From contig CAJUHV010000007.1 in assembly GCA_910586445.1 (NCBI GenBank), forward strand, positions 6,561 to 70,560: a stretch of 64,000 bases of DNA, read 5' to 3'. The position numbers and the translations under genes are program-made. Positions within the stretch are counted from its first letter, which is position 1, and each line of letters starts with the position of its first letter. This DNA comes from an uncultured Eubacterium sp. (GTDB lineage Bacteria > Bacillota > Clostridia > Lachnospirales > Lachnospiraceae). Under the pieces are notes generated by a model. The model worked only from the letters and a program-made list of their open reading frames with translations, was not told the origin of the DNA and ran no database searches. Positions 25,914 to 35,937 of the stretch are shown piece after piece.

Positions 25914-26918
25914 ATGTCGATACGTGAAGAGATGGAAATGCGGGAACATACGCTTTTAAGCCGGTATGCAGCATTCAGCAATGAATCCAGAGGCAGGGAC
26001 AGGCCGGAAGAGCAGTGTGATATCAGGCCGGTATATCAGAGGGACCGTGACAGAATCCTGCACAGCAGGGCTTTTCGGAGGCTGAAAAATAAAACGCAGG
26101 TTTTTCTGACGCCTAAGGGAGATCATTATAGAACACGGATGTCGCACACCTTGGAAGTATCGCAGAATGCCCGTACGATCGCCAAGGCGCTCAGGTTAAA
26201 CGAAGATCTGGCAGAGGCGATTGCGTTAGGGCACGATCTGGGACATGCGCCATTTGGACATGCAGGGGAATATATGCTCAACAGCCTGTGCGAAGGTGGG
26301 TTCCGCCATAATATGCAGAGTGTGCGCATTGTGGAAAAGCTGGAAAAGCATGGGAAAGGGCTGAACCTTACATGGGAGGTGCGGGACGGCATTTTAAATC
26401 ATCAGATGAGCAGCATGCCCGCGACCTTAGAAGGAAAGATTGTCCGGCTGTCGGATAAGATCGCGTATATCAATCATGATGTAGATGATGCAGTGCGCGC
26501 AAAAATCTTATGCGAAGAAGATATCCCTGTGGAATATAGGGAAGTTTTGGGAAATTCTGTACGTATGCGTCTGAATACTTTAATACATAATATTGTTACG
26601 AACAGCATGGACAGAGACGATATACGGATGTCGCCCGAGGTCGAGCATGCAATGAAAGGGCTGCGCCAGTATATGTTTAAAAATCTATACCATAATGCGA
26701 TTGCAAAAAGCGAGGAAAAGAAAGCAAAGGAGATGCTGGAGAGGCTGTTCCGCTATTATATGAAGCAGCCGCAGCAGATGCCGGTACAGTATACGGATAT
26801 GATCGCAGCAGGTGAAAAGCAGGACAGGGCAGTCTGTGATTATATAGCGGGCATGACGGATCAATACGCTATTGAAAAATTTAATGAATATTTTATACCG
26901 CTGCAGTGGCAGGTATAA
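25914..26918 (+). CDS. dgt: deoxyguanosinetriphosphate triphosphohydrolase-like protein
   Basis: HD-domain enzyme releasing triphosphate from dNTPs, 334 aa. Conserved motifs RRLKNKTQVFLTPKGDHYRT, RMSHTLEVSQNARTIA and GHDLGHAPFGHAGE supply the HD metal site. Located just upstream of dnaG and rpoD, a common order in Clostridia. The 5' gap to the divergent membrane protein gene (226 bases) is AT-rich and must hold the promoters. Confidence 0.93.
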   Translation: MSIREEMEMREHTLLSRYAAFSNESRGRDRPEEQCDIRPVYQRDRDRILHSRAFRRLKNKTQVFLTPKGDHYRTRMSHTLEVSQNARTIAKALRLNEDLAEAIALGHDLGHAPFGHAGEYMLNSLCEGGFRHNMQSVRIVEKLEKHGKGLNLTWEVRDGILNHQMSSMPATLEGKIVRLSDKIAYINHDVDDAVRAKILCEEDIPVEYREVLGNSVRMRLNTLIHNIVTNSMDRDDIRMSPEVEHAMKGLRQYMFKNLYHNAIAKSEEKKAKEMLERLFRYYMKQPQQMPVQYTDMIAAGEKQDRAVCDYIAGMTDQYAIEKFNEYFIPLQWQV

Positions 26919-27006
26919 AAATAATTAAGATTTGATATCGGATAGAACAGCAGTGCTGCGGTTTTTGTCATGCACTGTCGGAAACTGGAAAGAAGGAGTC
27001 AGGCAG

Positions 27007-28800
27007 ATGCCGTATTATTCAGATGAATTAATAGAAGAGGTACGTTCTGCGAATGATATTGTAGATGTCATTTCCGGATATGTAAGGCTGCAGAAAAAAG
27101 GCAGCAGCTATGCGGGACTGTGTCCGTTTCACAATGAAAAGACAGGTTCCTTTCATGTGTCGCATACGAAGCAGCTCTATCACTGCTTTGGGTGCGGAGC
27201 AGGCGGAAATGTGTTTACATTTATCATGCAGTATGAGAATTATTCGTTTAAAGAAGCGGTGGAGCTGTTAGCACAGCGGGCAGGGATTCAGCTCCCTGCC
27301 AGAGAGCTGTCAGAGCAGGCAAAACGGGAATCCGATTACCGCTCCAGATTGTTTGAAGTCAACCGTGAGGCAGGTAAATATTACTATATGCTGCTGCGCA
27401 GTGGGCACGGCGCACATGCGCTTGATTATTTCCGCGGACGGGGGCTGTCTGATGAGACGATGAAACGGTTTGGGCTTGGCTATTCGGATAAATACAGCGA
27501 TGACCTGTACCGGTATCTGAAATCCAAAGGATATGAAGATAAGCTGCTGACGGATTCGGGTCTGGTTGCGGTCGATGAAAAACGAGGTGCACATGATAAA
27601 TTCTGGAACCGGGCGATGTTTCCGATTATGAATGTGCATAATAAGATTATCGGATTTGGCGGCAGGGTCATGGGAGAGGGCGAACCGAAATACTTAAATT
27701 CTCCAGAGACGCAGATTTTTGAAAAAAGCAGGAATCTGTACGGGCTGAATCTGGCGCGCCAGTCGAAGCGCCCGCAGATCCTGCTCTGTGAAGGATATAT
27801 GGATGTAATTGCGCTGCATCAGGCGGGATTTGATAATGCAGCGGCTTCTTTAGGCACGGCGTTTACGAGCGGTCATGCCAATCTGCTGCGGAGGTATGCA
27901 AAGGAGGCATATCTGACATTTGACAGTGACGGGGCGGGCATTAAGGCTGCGCTTCGGGCGATACCGATTTTAAAAGATGCCGGGATTACTGCAAAGGTGG
28001 TCAATATGCAGCCATATAAAGATCCTGATGAATTTATCAAAGCATTGGGAGCAAAGGCCTATCAGGAGCGGATCGATCAGGCGGAAAACAGCTTTATGTT
28101 TGAAATCCGTATTTTAGAGCAGAATTATAATATGGAAGATCCGCAGGGAAAGACAGCCTTTTATAATGAAGCAGCCAGAAAGCTGTTAGAATTTTCAGAA
28201 GAGATTGAACGTAATAACTATATAGAAGCGGTGGCGGTAAAGTATCAGATCGGATTCGAAAACCTGCGCAGGCTGGTTGACCGTGTCAGCACGCAGATGG
28301 GCATGGTAAAAAGGCCCGAGCCGCTTAAATCCGGCATACAAAAAAAAGAACGCGGCAGGGAGGACGGCTTAAAAAAATCACAGAAGCTTCTGTTAACATG
28401 GCTCAGTGAGGAGCCGGCACTGTTTCCGGTGATCCGTGCATATATTACGCCGGAGGATTTTCCAGATGAAATATGCAGGCTGGCTGCAGAGGCACTGTTT
28501 GCACAGCTAGAAGAGGGAAAGGTAAATCTGGCACAGATTCCCGGGCATTTTGAGGATATGGAGGAGCAGCGGGCGATTGTGTCTGCATTCCACGAGACGA
28601 TTCAGGAGGTGAAAACCCGTACGGAACGTGGACAGGCGCTGAAGGATACAATATTAAAGCTGAAAGAAAATCATATTCAGATGCTGAGCGAAAACCGCGA
28701 TCCAGACGGTATGCAGGAGCGTTTCAGTCAGATGCTCCAAGAGAAAAAAATGGTTGAAGCATTGCGGAAAAAAGAATTTTTACTGGAATTACCGGAATGA
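27007..28800 (+). CDS. dnaG: DNA primase
   Basis: Synthesises RNA primers at the replication fork; 597 aa. Zinc-binding domain CPFHNEKTGSFHV...YHCFGCG near the start, RNA polymerase/Toprim core with LCEGYMDVIALHQAGF and LTFDSDGAGIKAA, then the helicase-interaction domain. The frame is open back to TTG 26932, but AAGGAG before ATG 27007 and the family N-terminus MPYYSDELIEEVR fix this start. Second gene of the dgt-dnaG-rpoD-trmK run. Confidence 0.97.
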   Translation: MPYYSDELIEEVRSANDIVDVISGYVRLQKKGSSYAGLCPFHNEKTGSFHVSHTKQLYHCFGCGAGGNVFTFIMQYENYSFKEAVELLAQRAGIQLPARELSEQAKRESDYRSRLFEVNREAGKYYYMLLRSGHGAHALDYFRGRGLSDETMKRFGLGYSDKYSDDLYRYLKSKGYEDKLLTDSGLVAVDEKRGAHDKFWNRAMFPIMNVHNKIIGFGGRVMGEGEPKYLNSPETQIFEKSRNLYGLNLARQSKRPQILLCEGYMDVIALHQAGFDNAAASLGTAFTSGHANLLRRYAKEAYLTFDSDGAGIKAALRAIPILKDAGITAKVVNMQPYKDPDEFIKALGAKAYQERIDQAENSFMFEIRILEQNYNMEDPQGKTAFYNEAARKLLEFSEEIERNNYIEAVAVKYQIGFENLRRLVDRVSTQMGMVKRPEPLKSGIQKKERGREDGLKKSQKLLLTWLSEEPALFPVIRAYITPEDFPDEICRLAAEALFAQLEEGKVNLAQIPGHFEDMEEQRAIVSAFHETIQEVKTRTERGQALKDTILKLKENHIQMLSENRDPDGMQERFSQMLQEKKMVEALRKKEFLLELPE

Positions 28801-28834
28801 AGATAAGCATATGAAACCAAGAGAGGATGAAAAA

Positions 28835-30127
28835 ATGGCAAATATGGAAGAAAACAAAAAGACGATGCGGCGTACGCAGGAATCCGCAAATGGAACCGAT
28901 GCTGAACAGGCAGTGTTTGACCAGCAGAAATTCTTAGAAACGCTGAACAGTCTGGTAGAACGGGCAAAAAAGAAAAAGAATATGCTGGAATATCAGGAAA
29001 TCAACGATGCATTCCAGAGCATGTTTTTGTCAGCAGAACAGATCGAAAGCGTATTGGAATACTTAGAGATCCATAATGTGGATGTACTGCGTATTTCGGA
29101 CGATGATGATGATGATATTTTAATTGACGATGAAGACGATGTTGAGGTAGAAAATATAGATCTGACAGTGCCGGACGGCGTAAGCATAGAAGATCCGGTG
29201 CGCATGTACTTAAAAGAGATCGGGAAAGTGCCGCTTCTGAGCGCGGAAGAAGAGATTGACCTTGCCCAGAAGATGGAAAATGGCACGGTTGCACATGAAA
29301 AGGTTATTATTTTAAGAGGACGCAGGGACAAGACGGACTCAGAAGCAGAAAAAGCAGAGTATAATCAGGAGATCAATAAGCTGATTTTAGAGCAGGATGT
29401 CGGAGAAGAGGCCAAAAAGCGGCTGGCTGAGGCAAATCTTCGTCTCGTTGTCAGCATTGCAAAGCGGTATGTAGGACGCGGGATGCTCTTTTTGGATCTG
29501 ATTCAAGAAGGAAATCTGGGACTGATCAAGGCCGTTGAAAAATTTGATTACCGCAAGGGCTACAAGTTCTCGACCTATGCTACATGGTGGATTCGCCAGG
29601 CAATTACAAGAGCCATTGCAGATCAGGCGAGAACGATCCGGATACCTGTGCATATGGTAGAGACGATCAACAAGCTGATCCGCGTATCCAGACAGCTGCT
29701 GCAGGAGCTGGGGCGTGAACCTACCCCGGAAGAAATTGCGGCACAGATGAATATGCCGGTAGACCGGGTGCGCGAGATCCTAAAAATATCTCAGGAGCCG
29801 GTATCTTTAGAGACGCCGATCGGAGAGGAAGAGGATTCGCATCTGGGTGATTTTATTCAGGATGACAATGTGCCGGTACCGGCAGATGCAGCTGCATTTA
29901 CACTGCTGAAAGAACAGCTGGGAGAAGTGCTTGGCACTCTGACGGAACGTGAGCAGAAAGTACTGACGCTGCGCTTCGGCCTTGAGGACGGCAGGGCGCG
30001 TACATTGGAAGAAGTCGGCAAGGAATTTAACGTAACAAGAGAACGCATCCGCCAGATCGAAGCAAAAGCGCTGCGCAAGCTGCGCCATCCGAGCAGAAGC
30101 CGAAAGCTGAAGGATTATTTGGAGTAA
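28835..30127 (+). CDS. rpoD: primary sigma factor RpoD (SigA)
   Basis: Directs RNA polymerase to housekeeping promoters. Acidic stretch DDDDDILIDDEDDVE then region 1.2 EDPVRMYLKEIGKVPLLS, region 2 LDLIQEGNLGLIKAVEKFDY and FSTYATWWIRQAITRAIADQ, and region 4 helix VTRERIRQIEAKALRKLRHP. GAGAGGAT before ATG 28835 favours that start (MANMEENKK); ATG 28811 is also possible. It begins shortly after the dnaG stop. Confidence 0.97.
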   Translation: MANMEENKKTMRRTQESANGTDAEQAVFDQQKFLETLNSLVERAKKKKNMLEYQEINDAFQSMFLSAEQIESVLEYLEIHNVDVLRISDDDDDDILIDDEDDVEVENIDLTVPDGVSIEDPVRMYLKEIGKVPLLSAEEEIDLAQKMENGTVAHEKVIILRGRRDKTDSEAEKAEYNQEINKLILEQDVGEEAKKRLAEANLRLVVSIAKRYVGRGMLFLDLIQEGNLGLIKAVEKFDYRKGYKFSTYATWWIRQAITRAIADQARTIRIPVHMVETINKLIRVSRQLLQELGREPTPEEIAAQMNMPVDRVREILKISQEPVSLETPIGEEEDSHLGDFIQDDNVPVPADAAAFTLLKEQLGEVLGTLTEREQKVLTLRFGLEDGRARTLEEVGKEFNVTRERIRQIEAKALRKLRHPSRSRKLKDYLE

Positions 30128-30129
30128 AC

Positions 30130-30948
30130 ATGGCACAGAAATTATCAAAGCGGCTGCAGGCCGCAGCGGATTTTGTAACACCGGGGAACCGGGTGGCAGA
30201 TGTCGGTACAGATCACGGACATCTGCCGATATATTTGATACAGTGCGGCAGATGCCCAAGTGCAGTTGCAATGGATATCCGCAGCGGGCCGCTGCAGCAG
30301 GCAGACGGGCATATCAAAGCCGCAGGCCTTACAGGCAGCATTCAGACAAGGCTTTCTGACGGGATGAAAAAGCTTATGCCGGGCGAAGCTGACAGCGTGG
30401 TGATCGCGGGCATGGGCGGGCTGACCATTATTCAGATTCTGGAGTCGTCACCTGATATCGTGCGGGATGTCAGTGAGCTTATTTTGTCGCCACAGTCGGA
30501 TGCAGAGAAAGTGCGCAGGCTTCTGCGGGAGCAGGGTCTGTTTATAGACAGGGAAAATCTGGTGCTTGAAGATGGAAAATTTTACCCAGTTCTGCATGTT
30601 GTAAAGGATGATACTGGTACATATCAAACCGTTTTGAAAAGTAAATATGAAAAAATGAAGCAGTTGTTTTTGGCAAAACTGAAATCGTCTGCCACGATCA
30701 TAAATCAGCAGGAAACGCAGGCAGCAGCACGTTTTTGGCGGGTTATGGACCAGTACGGTGCATGCCTGGTCTACGAAAAGCATCCGGTGCTGATTCAGAT
30801 GCTTAAACGGGACGGCAGGCAGAAACAGAAGATCCTGCAGGCACTGGAAAGCAGTACGAAGAGGGAAGAAAGCAGCAGACGGCGGATGGAAGTAGAAGAA
30901 CAGCTTGATGATCTAGGGATTCTGCTGGAGATCATGGAATCTGTTTAG
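30130..30948 (+). CDS. trmK: tRNA (adenine22-N1)-methyltransferase
   Basis: 272 aa. SAM motif VADVGTDHGHLPIYLI and IAGMGGLTIIQIL are TrmK signatures, and the protein methylates A22 of tRNAs. It begins two bases after the rpoD stop. In many Firmicutes nif3 follows directly; here a minus-strand cassette starts three bases after the trmK stop and nif3 is 8.9 kb away. Confidence 0.92.
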   Translation: MAQKLSKRLQAAADFVTPGNRVADVGTDHGHLPIYLIQCGRCPSAVAMDIRSGPLQQADGHIKAAGLTGSIQTRLSDGMKKLMPGEADSVVIAGMGGLTIIQILESSPDIVRDVSELILSPQSDAEKVRRLLREQGLFIDRENLVLEDGKFYPVLHVVKDDTGTYQTVLKSKYEKMKQLFLAKLKSSATIINQQETQAAARFWRVMDQYGACLVYEKHPVLIQMLKRDGRQKQKILQALESSTKREESSRRRMEVEEQLDDLGILLEIMESV

Positions 30949-30951
30949 CTG

Positions 30952-31623
30952 TTAATGCAATCGCATAGGTTCAGCATCCAGCAGGCGTATTTTATCTCCG
31001 TCTGCGATTGCCTGATCAGAATGCAGCACAATCACATCAGATTCTGTGATCGATCCGTCATCAAGATTCACGGCTGCATATTCTTCGTCCTCTAAAAAGA
31101 CCTGCACATATTTCATTCTGCACACAAGCTCATGTCCTAAAATACTCTTTTTTTCCCGTATGACATACACATAATCACTGCCCATTTCGTCCTGATGTAT
31201 GGCTTTTGCCGCGATGCAGTTGTATTTATCTGTCTTTTGTTCTTTTGTAACAATGACCTGTGCACCCTCTTCATAGTCTTTTGGGTCGATGTCAAAATAT
31301 ACGGTCAGCTTATTCTTTACGGCATCGTAAGACAGGCTTGAAATAGGGAGAGGTATTCTGTCTGAACCGGCAGCTTTTACCAGCATTTCGTCGCCTTTTT
31401 GGAGCATATGCCCTTTAGGGGTCAGATATGCAGTGATTTTATTTCCGCTTACAACGCCGTTTCCCTCCAGATAGTGGGTCAGCTCATGCCTTTCGAGAGA
31501 ACAGGTATCTACATTTGCTGTTTTGATAGATTCATAATAGTGTTCTACAAAAATCATTATATACATAAATGCGAAAAAGACAGCCAGCGCGAGCAGATAT
31601 GTTCTTTTGGATTTCATATTCAT
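30952..31623 (-). CDS. membrane-anchored protein resembling an HlyD/MacA-type adaptor fragment
   Basis: 223 aa. One N-terminal membrane helix (YLLALAVFFAFMYIMIFVEH) and a secreted beta-rich body that resembles the barrel and membrane-proximal parts of membrane fusion proteins, ending SDQAIADGDKIRLLDAEPMR. The coiled hairpin and lipoyl parts of a full adaptor are absent. It is the last gene of the two-component/ABC cassette, separated from the permeases by a MITE. Role unknown; a partner of the lipoprotein or of a transporter is possible. Confidence 0.5.
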   Translation of the reverse strand: MNMKSKRTYLLALAVFFAFMYIMIFVEHYYESIKTANVDTCSLERHELTHYLEGNGVVSGNKITAYLTPKGHMLQKGDEMLVKAAGSDRIPLPISSLSYDAVKNKLTVYFDIDPKDYEEGAQVIVTKEQKTDKYNCIAAKAIHQDEMGSDYVYVIREKKSILGHELVCRMKYVQVFLEDEEYAAVNLDDGSITESDVIVLHSDQAIADGDKIRLLDAEPMRLH

Positions 31624-31647
31624 ATTTATGATTAACCTCCGATTTTT

Positions 31648-31808
31648 GAGCGTGTATTAATAATCATTCCCGCGATCTGCACTCCCCGCTTTGCGGATAA
31701 TTCATACCAAATTTGATCAACATAGCCCGCTGTGCCTCATAAATTTTGGATAAATTCTCCACTAAGTGTGAAGCACAGTTCGCAGAAAGTATTTTTAAGA
31801 CATGCTGT
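31648..31808. mobile_element. degenerate 161-bp MITE inside the ABC cassette
   Basis: Starts GAGCGTGTATTAATAATC and ends TTTTTAAGACATGCTG, with the usual central palindrome. Several substitutions make it older than the copies at 16734 or 39181. It separates the last two genes of the cassette; 31809-31872 holds nothing else. Confidence 0.85.
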
Positions 31809-31872
31809 AGTATCATTTATACATAGTTCTATTTGTGTTCGGTATCTGATTTATCAGACAGATCATGCCTGC

Positions 31873-32706
31873 TTATTTTTCTGTCCCGATATGGCCGATT
31901 CCGGCTGCCAGCTCTTCCTTTCCACATAAAAATACCAAAAGAGGCGGAATCATCATTACAATAGCAGCTACAAACGAGCTGCCAAATGTATCCGGCGTCA
32001 GATTTGGAAAGAAAAGCGCCAGTGGGAAGAAGGATTCTTCTTTAATAAAAAACATGGGCTGCTCTACCGTATTCCATATTTCTAAAATCTGCAGCACAGT
32101 TACCGCTGCAATGCCGGATCTGCCAAGAGGCAGTCCGATGTGCCAGAAGATCTGCAGGTCTTTCGCGCCGTCTATTCTGGCTGCGTCGATAAGCTCATCT
32201 GGCAGGTCTCCAAAGAAGCGTGTCATGACAAACACTGGAAATGTGGAAAATATGCATGGCAGTATAAAAGCTGACGGGGTGTTTAAAAGCCCTGTTTTGT
32301 TCAGCATAAAGTAACTGGACAGCATGGTTACTTGAAATGGGAGCATCATTAAAATAAGGTAAATGGCAAACAATGTTTTACGCATAGGGATCTGCAGCTT
32401 TGCAAATGCCCATGCGGCAGGGATAGAACAAAGCAGCTGCCCTGCCACAATCCATGCGGTATCTTTGACGGAATTCCAGAACATGACATAAAACTGCCTG
32501 CAGTATAAAAATAAATCTGCATAAGGCTGCAGGCTCGGCGCTGCAGGCATTATAACAAGCGAAGCAGGGCTGCTGCCTTCTAATACGCCGCCATAAGTAA
32601 GGAGGGCTTCGTTATTTTCCATAAAGGAGCTTACAAAGATAAGAGCCAGCGGCAGCAGGATTATGCCGGCGAGAAAAAGTAAAAAAAGTTTTTTAATCCT
32701 GTCCAT
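31873..32706 (-). CDS. ABC transporter permease, MalG/carbohydrate type
   Basis: 277 aa with about six helices and the coupling motif DAARIDGAKDLQIFWHIGLP. An open frame extends upstream, but GGAGGAATTACT before ATG 32706 sets the start MDRIKKLFLLFLAG. It overlaps the previous permease by 14 bases. It ends near a MITE. It belongs to a cassette led by a response regulator and lacks its own ATPase gene. Confidence 0.88.
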   Translation of the reverse strand: MDRIKKLFLLFLAGIILLPLALIFVSSFMENNEALLTYGGVLEGSSPASLVIMPAAPSLQPYADLFLYCRQFYVMFWNSVKDTAWIVAGQLLCSIPAAWAFAKLQIPMRKTLFAIYLILMMLPFQVTMLSSYFMLNKTGLLNTPSAFILPCIFSTFPVFVMTRFFGDLPDELIDAARIDGAKDLQIFWHIGLPLGRSGIAAVTVLQILEIWNTVEQPMFFIKEESFFPLALFFPNLTPDTFGSSFVAAIVMMIPPLLVFLCGKEELAAGIGHIGTEK

Positions 32707-33598
32707 AGTAATTCCTCCGTTTCTGCCAGGAAAATCCGACCTGCAGGCCCAATACCAGCCATACGGCAGCAAAAACAATGATGAGGGCTGCTGCCGTGAT
32801 TTTTCCAAATTCCATATTCGTAAACCAGTTGTTTAAAATATGCTGCAGCATATAAATGCTTTTGTCTGGGTAATCGCCGCAGATCAGGTAAATATCCCGG
32901 AATACTTTGAATGTATTTAATACAGCCAGTACAGATACGGTAAATCCGAGCGGCTTTAGTAGGGGCAGTGTAATGTAAAAAAACTGCTGCCTGGCACCGG
33001 CGCCTTCCATGGCAGCGGCTTCGTATAGCTGAGGATGAATGGCAGACAGCCCTGCCATCCACAGGATCATCGTATATCCAAAATTGCGCCATAGATAGGT
33101 GATAATGACAACAAGCATTGAATACTTGGAATGCAGCCAGTCAATTTCTGCCGCCCCGAAAAAGTGCAGCAGTGTGTTCAGCAGGCCGTATCTGCTGAAA
33201 ATGATTTTCCATACGCCGGTCAGTGCAGCGACAGGAATGGCAAACGGCAGCAGATAGAGCAGCGTGCGTATGGAGCAGTGTGCCTCATCTGCATGCGCGG
33301 GCCTGCTTTTATCCGGCCTGCCCGATAAAAGCGCAATGGCGGTGCATAGGGACAGTGCCAGTAAAAGCGGTGTGCTGCAAGCTATAAAGACAAGCGTATT
33401 GCGTCCTGCCAGCAGAAAATTGCTGCTGTGCAGCAGTCTGGAATAATTCTGCAGACCGATAAAGCTCCTGCCCATATCGTCCATAAAGCTTTTACGCAGT
33501 ACGTCTATAAAAGGAATAAGATAAAAGATCAGGACACCTGTAAGGCTGGGCAGCAGATAGAGCAGGTTTTTCCATGGTCTGGTTCTTTTAATCTTCAT
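32693..33598 (-). CDS. ABC transporter permease, MalF/sugar type
   Basis: 301 aa with about six membrane helices and the motif EAAAMEGAGARQQFFYITLP (Glu-Gly in place of Asp-Gly). ATG 33598 gives MKIKRTRPWKNLLYLLPS, matching family N-termini; the frame is open further upstream only inside the preceding gene. It overlaps the binding-protein gene by 11 bases, so the two are translationally coupled. Confidence 0.88.
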   Translation of the reverse strand: MKIKRTRPWKNLLYLLPSLTGVLIFYLIPFIDVLRKSFMDDMGRSFIGLQNYSRLLHSSNFLLAGRNTLVFIACSTPLLLALSLCTAIALLSGRPDKSRPAHADEAHCSIRTLLYLLPFAIPVAALTGVWKIIFSRYGLLNTLLHFFGAAEIDWLHSKYSMLVVIITYLWRNFGYTMILWMAGLSAIHPQLYEAAAMEGAGARQQFFYITLPLLKPLGFTVSVLAVLNTFKVFRDIYLICGDYPDKSIYMLQHILNNWFTNMEFGKITAAALIIVFAAVWLVLGLQVGFSWQKRRNYYGQD

Positions 33599-35837
33599 AA
33601 TACAACTCCAGCTGATTGAGTATTCTGCCGGCGGCATCTTCGGGACTGACATCACCGGCAATGACATTTAGTGCTTCTGTTTTTACAAGCTCTTGTATAT
33701 AGCGTTCGATAAATACGGCATGATCGGCTTCTTTGACACGCTGCAGGAAACGCGTGAGGGTTTCTTTGGACGGCCATTGCGTATCCCATTTGTTCCCTTC
33801 ATTGTCTCCGACGGCGATCATCAGATTGCTGTGGTGGTCAGCCCATGAATCCAGCGCCTGTGCATGAACCGGGAAACCATCTGACAAATCAGATTCCTGT
33901 AGTTTTATATCCAGTGCTTTTTGCAGAAATTCTACAGACAGGCTTATATTTGGGCTCTGCTGGTTGATGGCAAGCATCGCCGTCGGGATAAAAGCCTGCC
34001 CTGCACAGTGAAAATCAAAGCCTTTTTCAGACAGCTGGTCGATGGAATCCAGCATATCGCTGAACTGGTACAGGCCATGGGCATAGGCAAAGGTGAAGTC
34101 TACGTTTCCCAACCCCAGTTCCCATCCGTTTCGGCCGCTGTTATAATCAAATTCAAATTTTGGTGAATCGGTGCATGGCCAGGCTTCGGCTGCTTTTTGG
34201 CACAATTCTAAAAATAATACAAGATCTTCTTTGGAAGAATCCTTGTCAGGCTCTGGCTTGTTTAGTGCAAGCCCTTCACTGAAAAATTGAGAGCAGATAT
34301 CAAAAATATTTTCCGGTGTTAATTCGCAGGTTCGTTTCTGGCTGCTTTTTTCTAAAAAGTCATCTAGAGAATCGGTGAGAATTTCTTTTTCACCGATGAT
34401 AAACGGCAGAGAGACTCTTAGGGGAACTGCATATGAATTTTTATCGATCAGCGCCTGTACGCCGGGCAGCAGCTGCGGCTTCAGGCTGGCAAGATCATCA
34501 GTGAGATTATATAAAAGTCCTCTTTGCGCATAAGTATCTATGTGCAGCCCGTCCATCAGCAGCAGGTCCGGCCCGTTTCCGGCGAACATGCCGGCATTAA
34601 ACTCTCGTATGATGTCATCAGTAGTTTTAACACCGCTTGTATCGGCAGCAATCTCATAGACAACACGCACCGTAGGATGTTCTTTGCGGAATACTGCCAG
34701 GACGCTTTTAATAAATGTATTTTCTTCCAGTCCCCAGATCGTAAGCGTGGTGTCTATTTTCGGCAGGTCTGTACTGTATTCGTAATACTTGATTAGAAAT
34801 CCTTCTTTAGACCTGCCCTCTGTCAAAAGGTGCGTCGGCTGGTAAGTGATGTAGAGTCGTTCACCGATATGACGCATATCCCGCCAGCTGTAATTAGGGT
34901 CTGACAGTAAATTTAAGCTGCTGTCTGCTAACAGCTGCCATTTTTTATTAGAGAGTGTATAAATGCCGTTATCGTTGCAGGCATATAGTTCTTCCGGCGA
35001 AACCATTTCATAGACAGCGTTATTTGAAGGGCAGCTGTCCAGTTCTAATATATGTTTTTCTGCCTCTATATCATATACAACGTTTCCTCTGCTGCCGATT
35101 GTTTCACTGAAAAGATAATTCATGCAGATCGTAACACTTTCATACGACGATATGCCGAACTCATAATCCAAGATATTTCCGCCGTTTTTTAAATCATACA
35201 TCCTGCAGATATCTTCGTATTTTAGAAGTGCGCATAAAACGCCGTCCTTGGATATCCGTATCCTGGAAGGGATTACATAGCCTCTGCTGCCCGGTGGTTC
35301 GCGCCACTGCGGGGGTGTGATTTCTTCAAAATCCGACAGGTCATCCGTGACTTCGAGATGATATGTTTCGTCAGACAGCGCATAAAAGGCATAGTATCTG
35401 CCGTCCTCCCCGCGCAGCATTTCAAGGCGGTTTAGGCCCGCAGATTCTTTGATCCGGGACGGAAACTGCAGGGGACGCTTCTCCCATTTATCGTTTGACA
35501 GGACATATTGATAGATGTTGTTTTTCTGGTCATGTGAAAACAGCTCAACTCCCTGCGCTCCATTGAGCAGAATAGAAACAGCTGTTTCTTTGTTTCCGAC
35601 TGCCTCCGGCATCTGCACATCATGTTCTAAAAGCATTTTTTCCGGCACAGCATAAGCTTCAGCTTCTGAGTCCGAACTGGACGCAGATGGCTGATCAGGG
35701 TCTTGTGGATGTGTTTCATTTTGGGCCGGATGATCCGTGGTGCCGTTTCTGCTTTTATCAGAGAGCTTCTGCGAACATCCGGTCAGCACAAGGGAAAGCG
35801 TAAGCAGTACGGCTGTTGTTTTATTGAGTTTTACCAT
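33588..35837 (-). CDS. very large two-domain lipoprotein: propeller-like N-terminus plus ABC solute-binding domain
   Basis: 749 aa, nearly twice a normal sugar-binding protein. Lipobox LTGC (Cys21) and a Ser/Asp/Glu/Pro linker to about residue 65. Residues about 70-355 are beta-rich with repeated blades (for example DNGIYTLSNKKWQLLADSS), suggesting a beta-propeller. From about residue 365 (TTLTIWGLEENTFIKSVLAV) a family 1 solute-binding fold follows, with NGPDLLLMDGLHIDTYAQRG. Encoded with two permeases and below a two-component system. The extra domain may bind a second ligand, a wall polymer or the sensor kinase; this is inference. Confidence 0.75.
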   Translation of the reverse strand: MVKLNKTTAVLLTLSLVLTGCSQKLSDKSRNGTTDHPAQNETHPQDPDQPSASSSDSEAEAYAVPEKMLLEHDVQMPEAVGNKETAVSILLNGAQGVELFSHDQKNNIYQYVLSNDKWEKRPLQFPSRIKESAGLNRLEMLRGEDGRYYAFYALSDETYHLEVTDDLSDFEEITPPQWREPPGSRGYVIPSRIRISKDGVLCALLKYEDICRMYDLKNGGNILDYEFGISSYESVTICMNYLFSETIGSRGNVVYDIEAEKHILELDSCPSNNAVYEMVSPEELYACNDNGIYTLSNKKWQLLADSSLNLLSDPNYSWRDMRHIGERLYITYQPTHLLTEGRSKEGFLIKYYEYSTDLPKIDTTLTIWGLEENTFIKSVLAVFRKEHPTVRVVYEIAADTSGVKTTDDIIREFNAGMFAGNGPDLLLMDGLHIDTYAQRGLLYNLTDDLASLKPQLLPGVQALIDKNSYAVPLRVSLPFIIGEKEILTDSLDDFLEKSSQKRTCELTPENIFDICSQFFSEGLALNKPEPDKDSSKEDLVLFLELCQKAAEAWPCTDSPKFEFDYNSGRNGWELGLGNVDFTFAYAHGLYQFSDMLDSIDQLSEKGFDFHCAGQAFIPTAMLAINQQSPNISLSVEFLQKALDIKLQESDLSDGFPVHAQALDSWADHHSNLMIAVGDNEGNKWDTQWPSKETLTRFLQRVKEADHAVFIERYIQELVKTEALNVIAGDVSPEDAAGRILNQLELYYED

Positions 35838-35937
35838 AAGAAACCTCCTTGCTGTAATTTTTAGTCTGCATTTATTTTAGCAGGGAGATGTCTCGGAACT
35901 GTCTATAAGATGTGTCTAAGATGAAAAATAAAATAAC

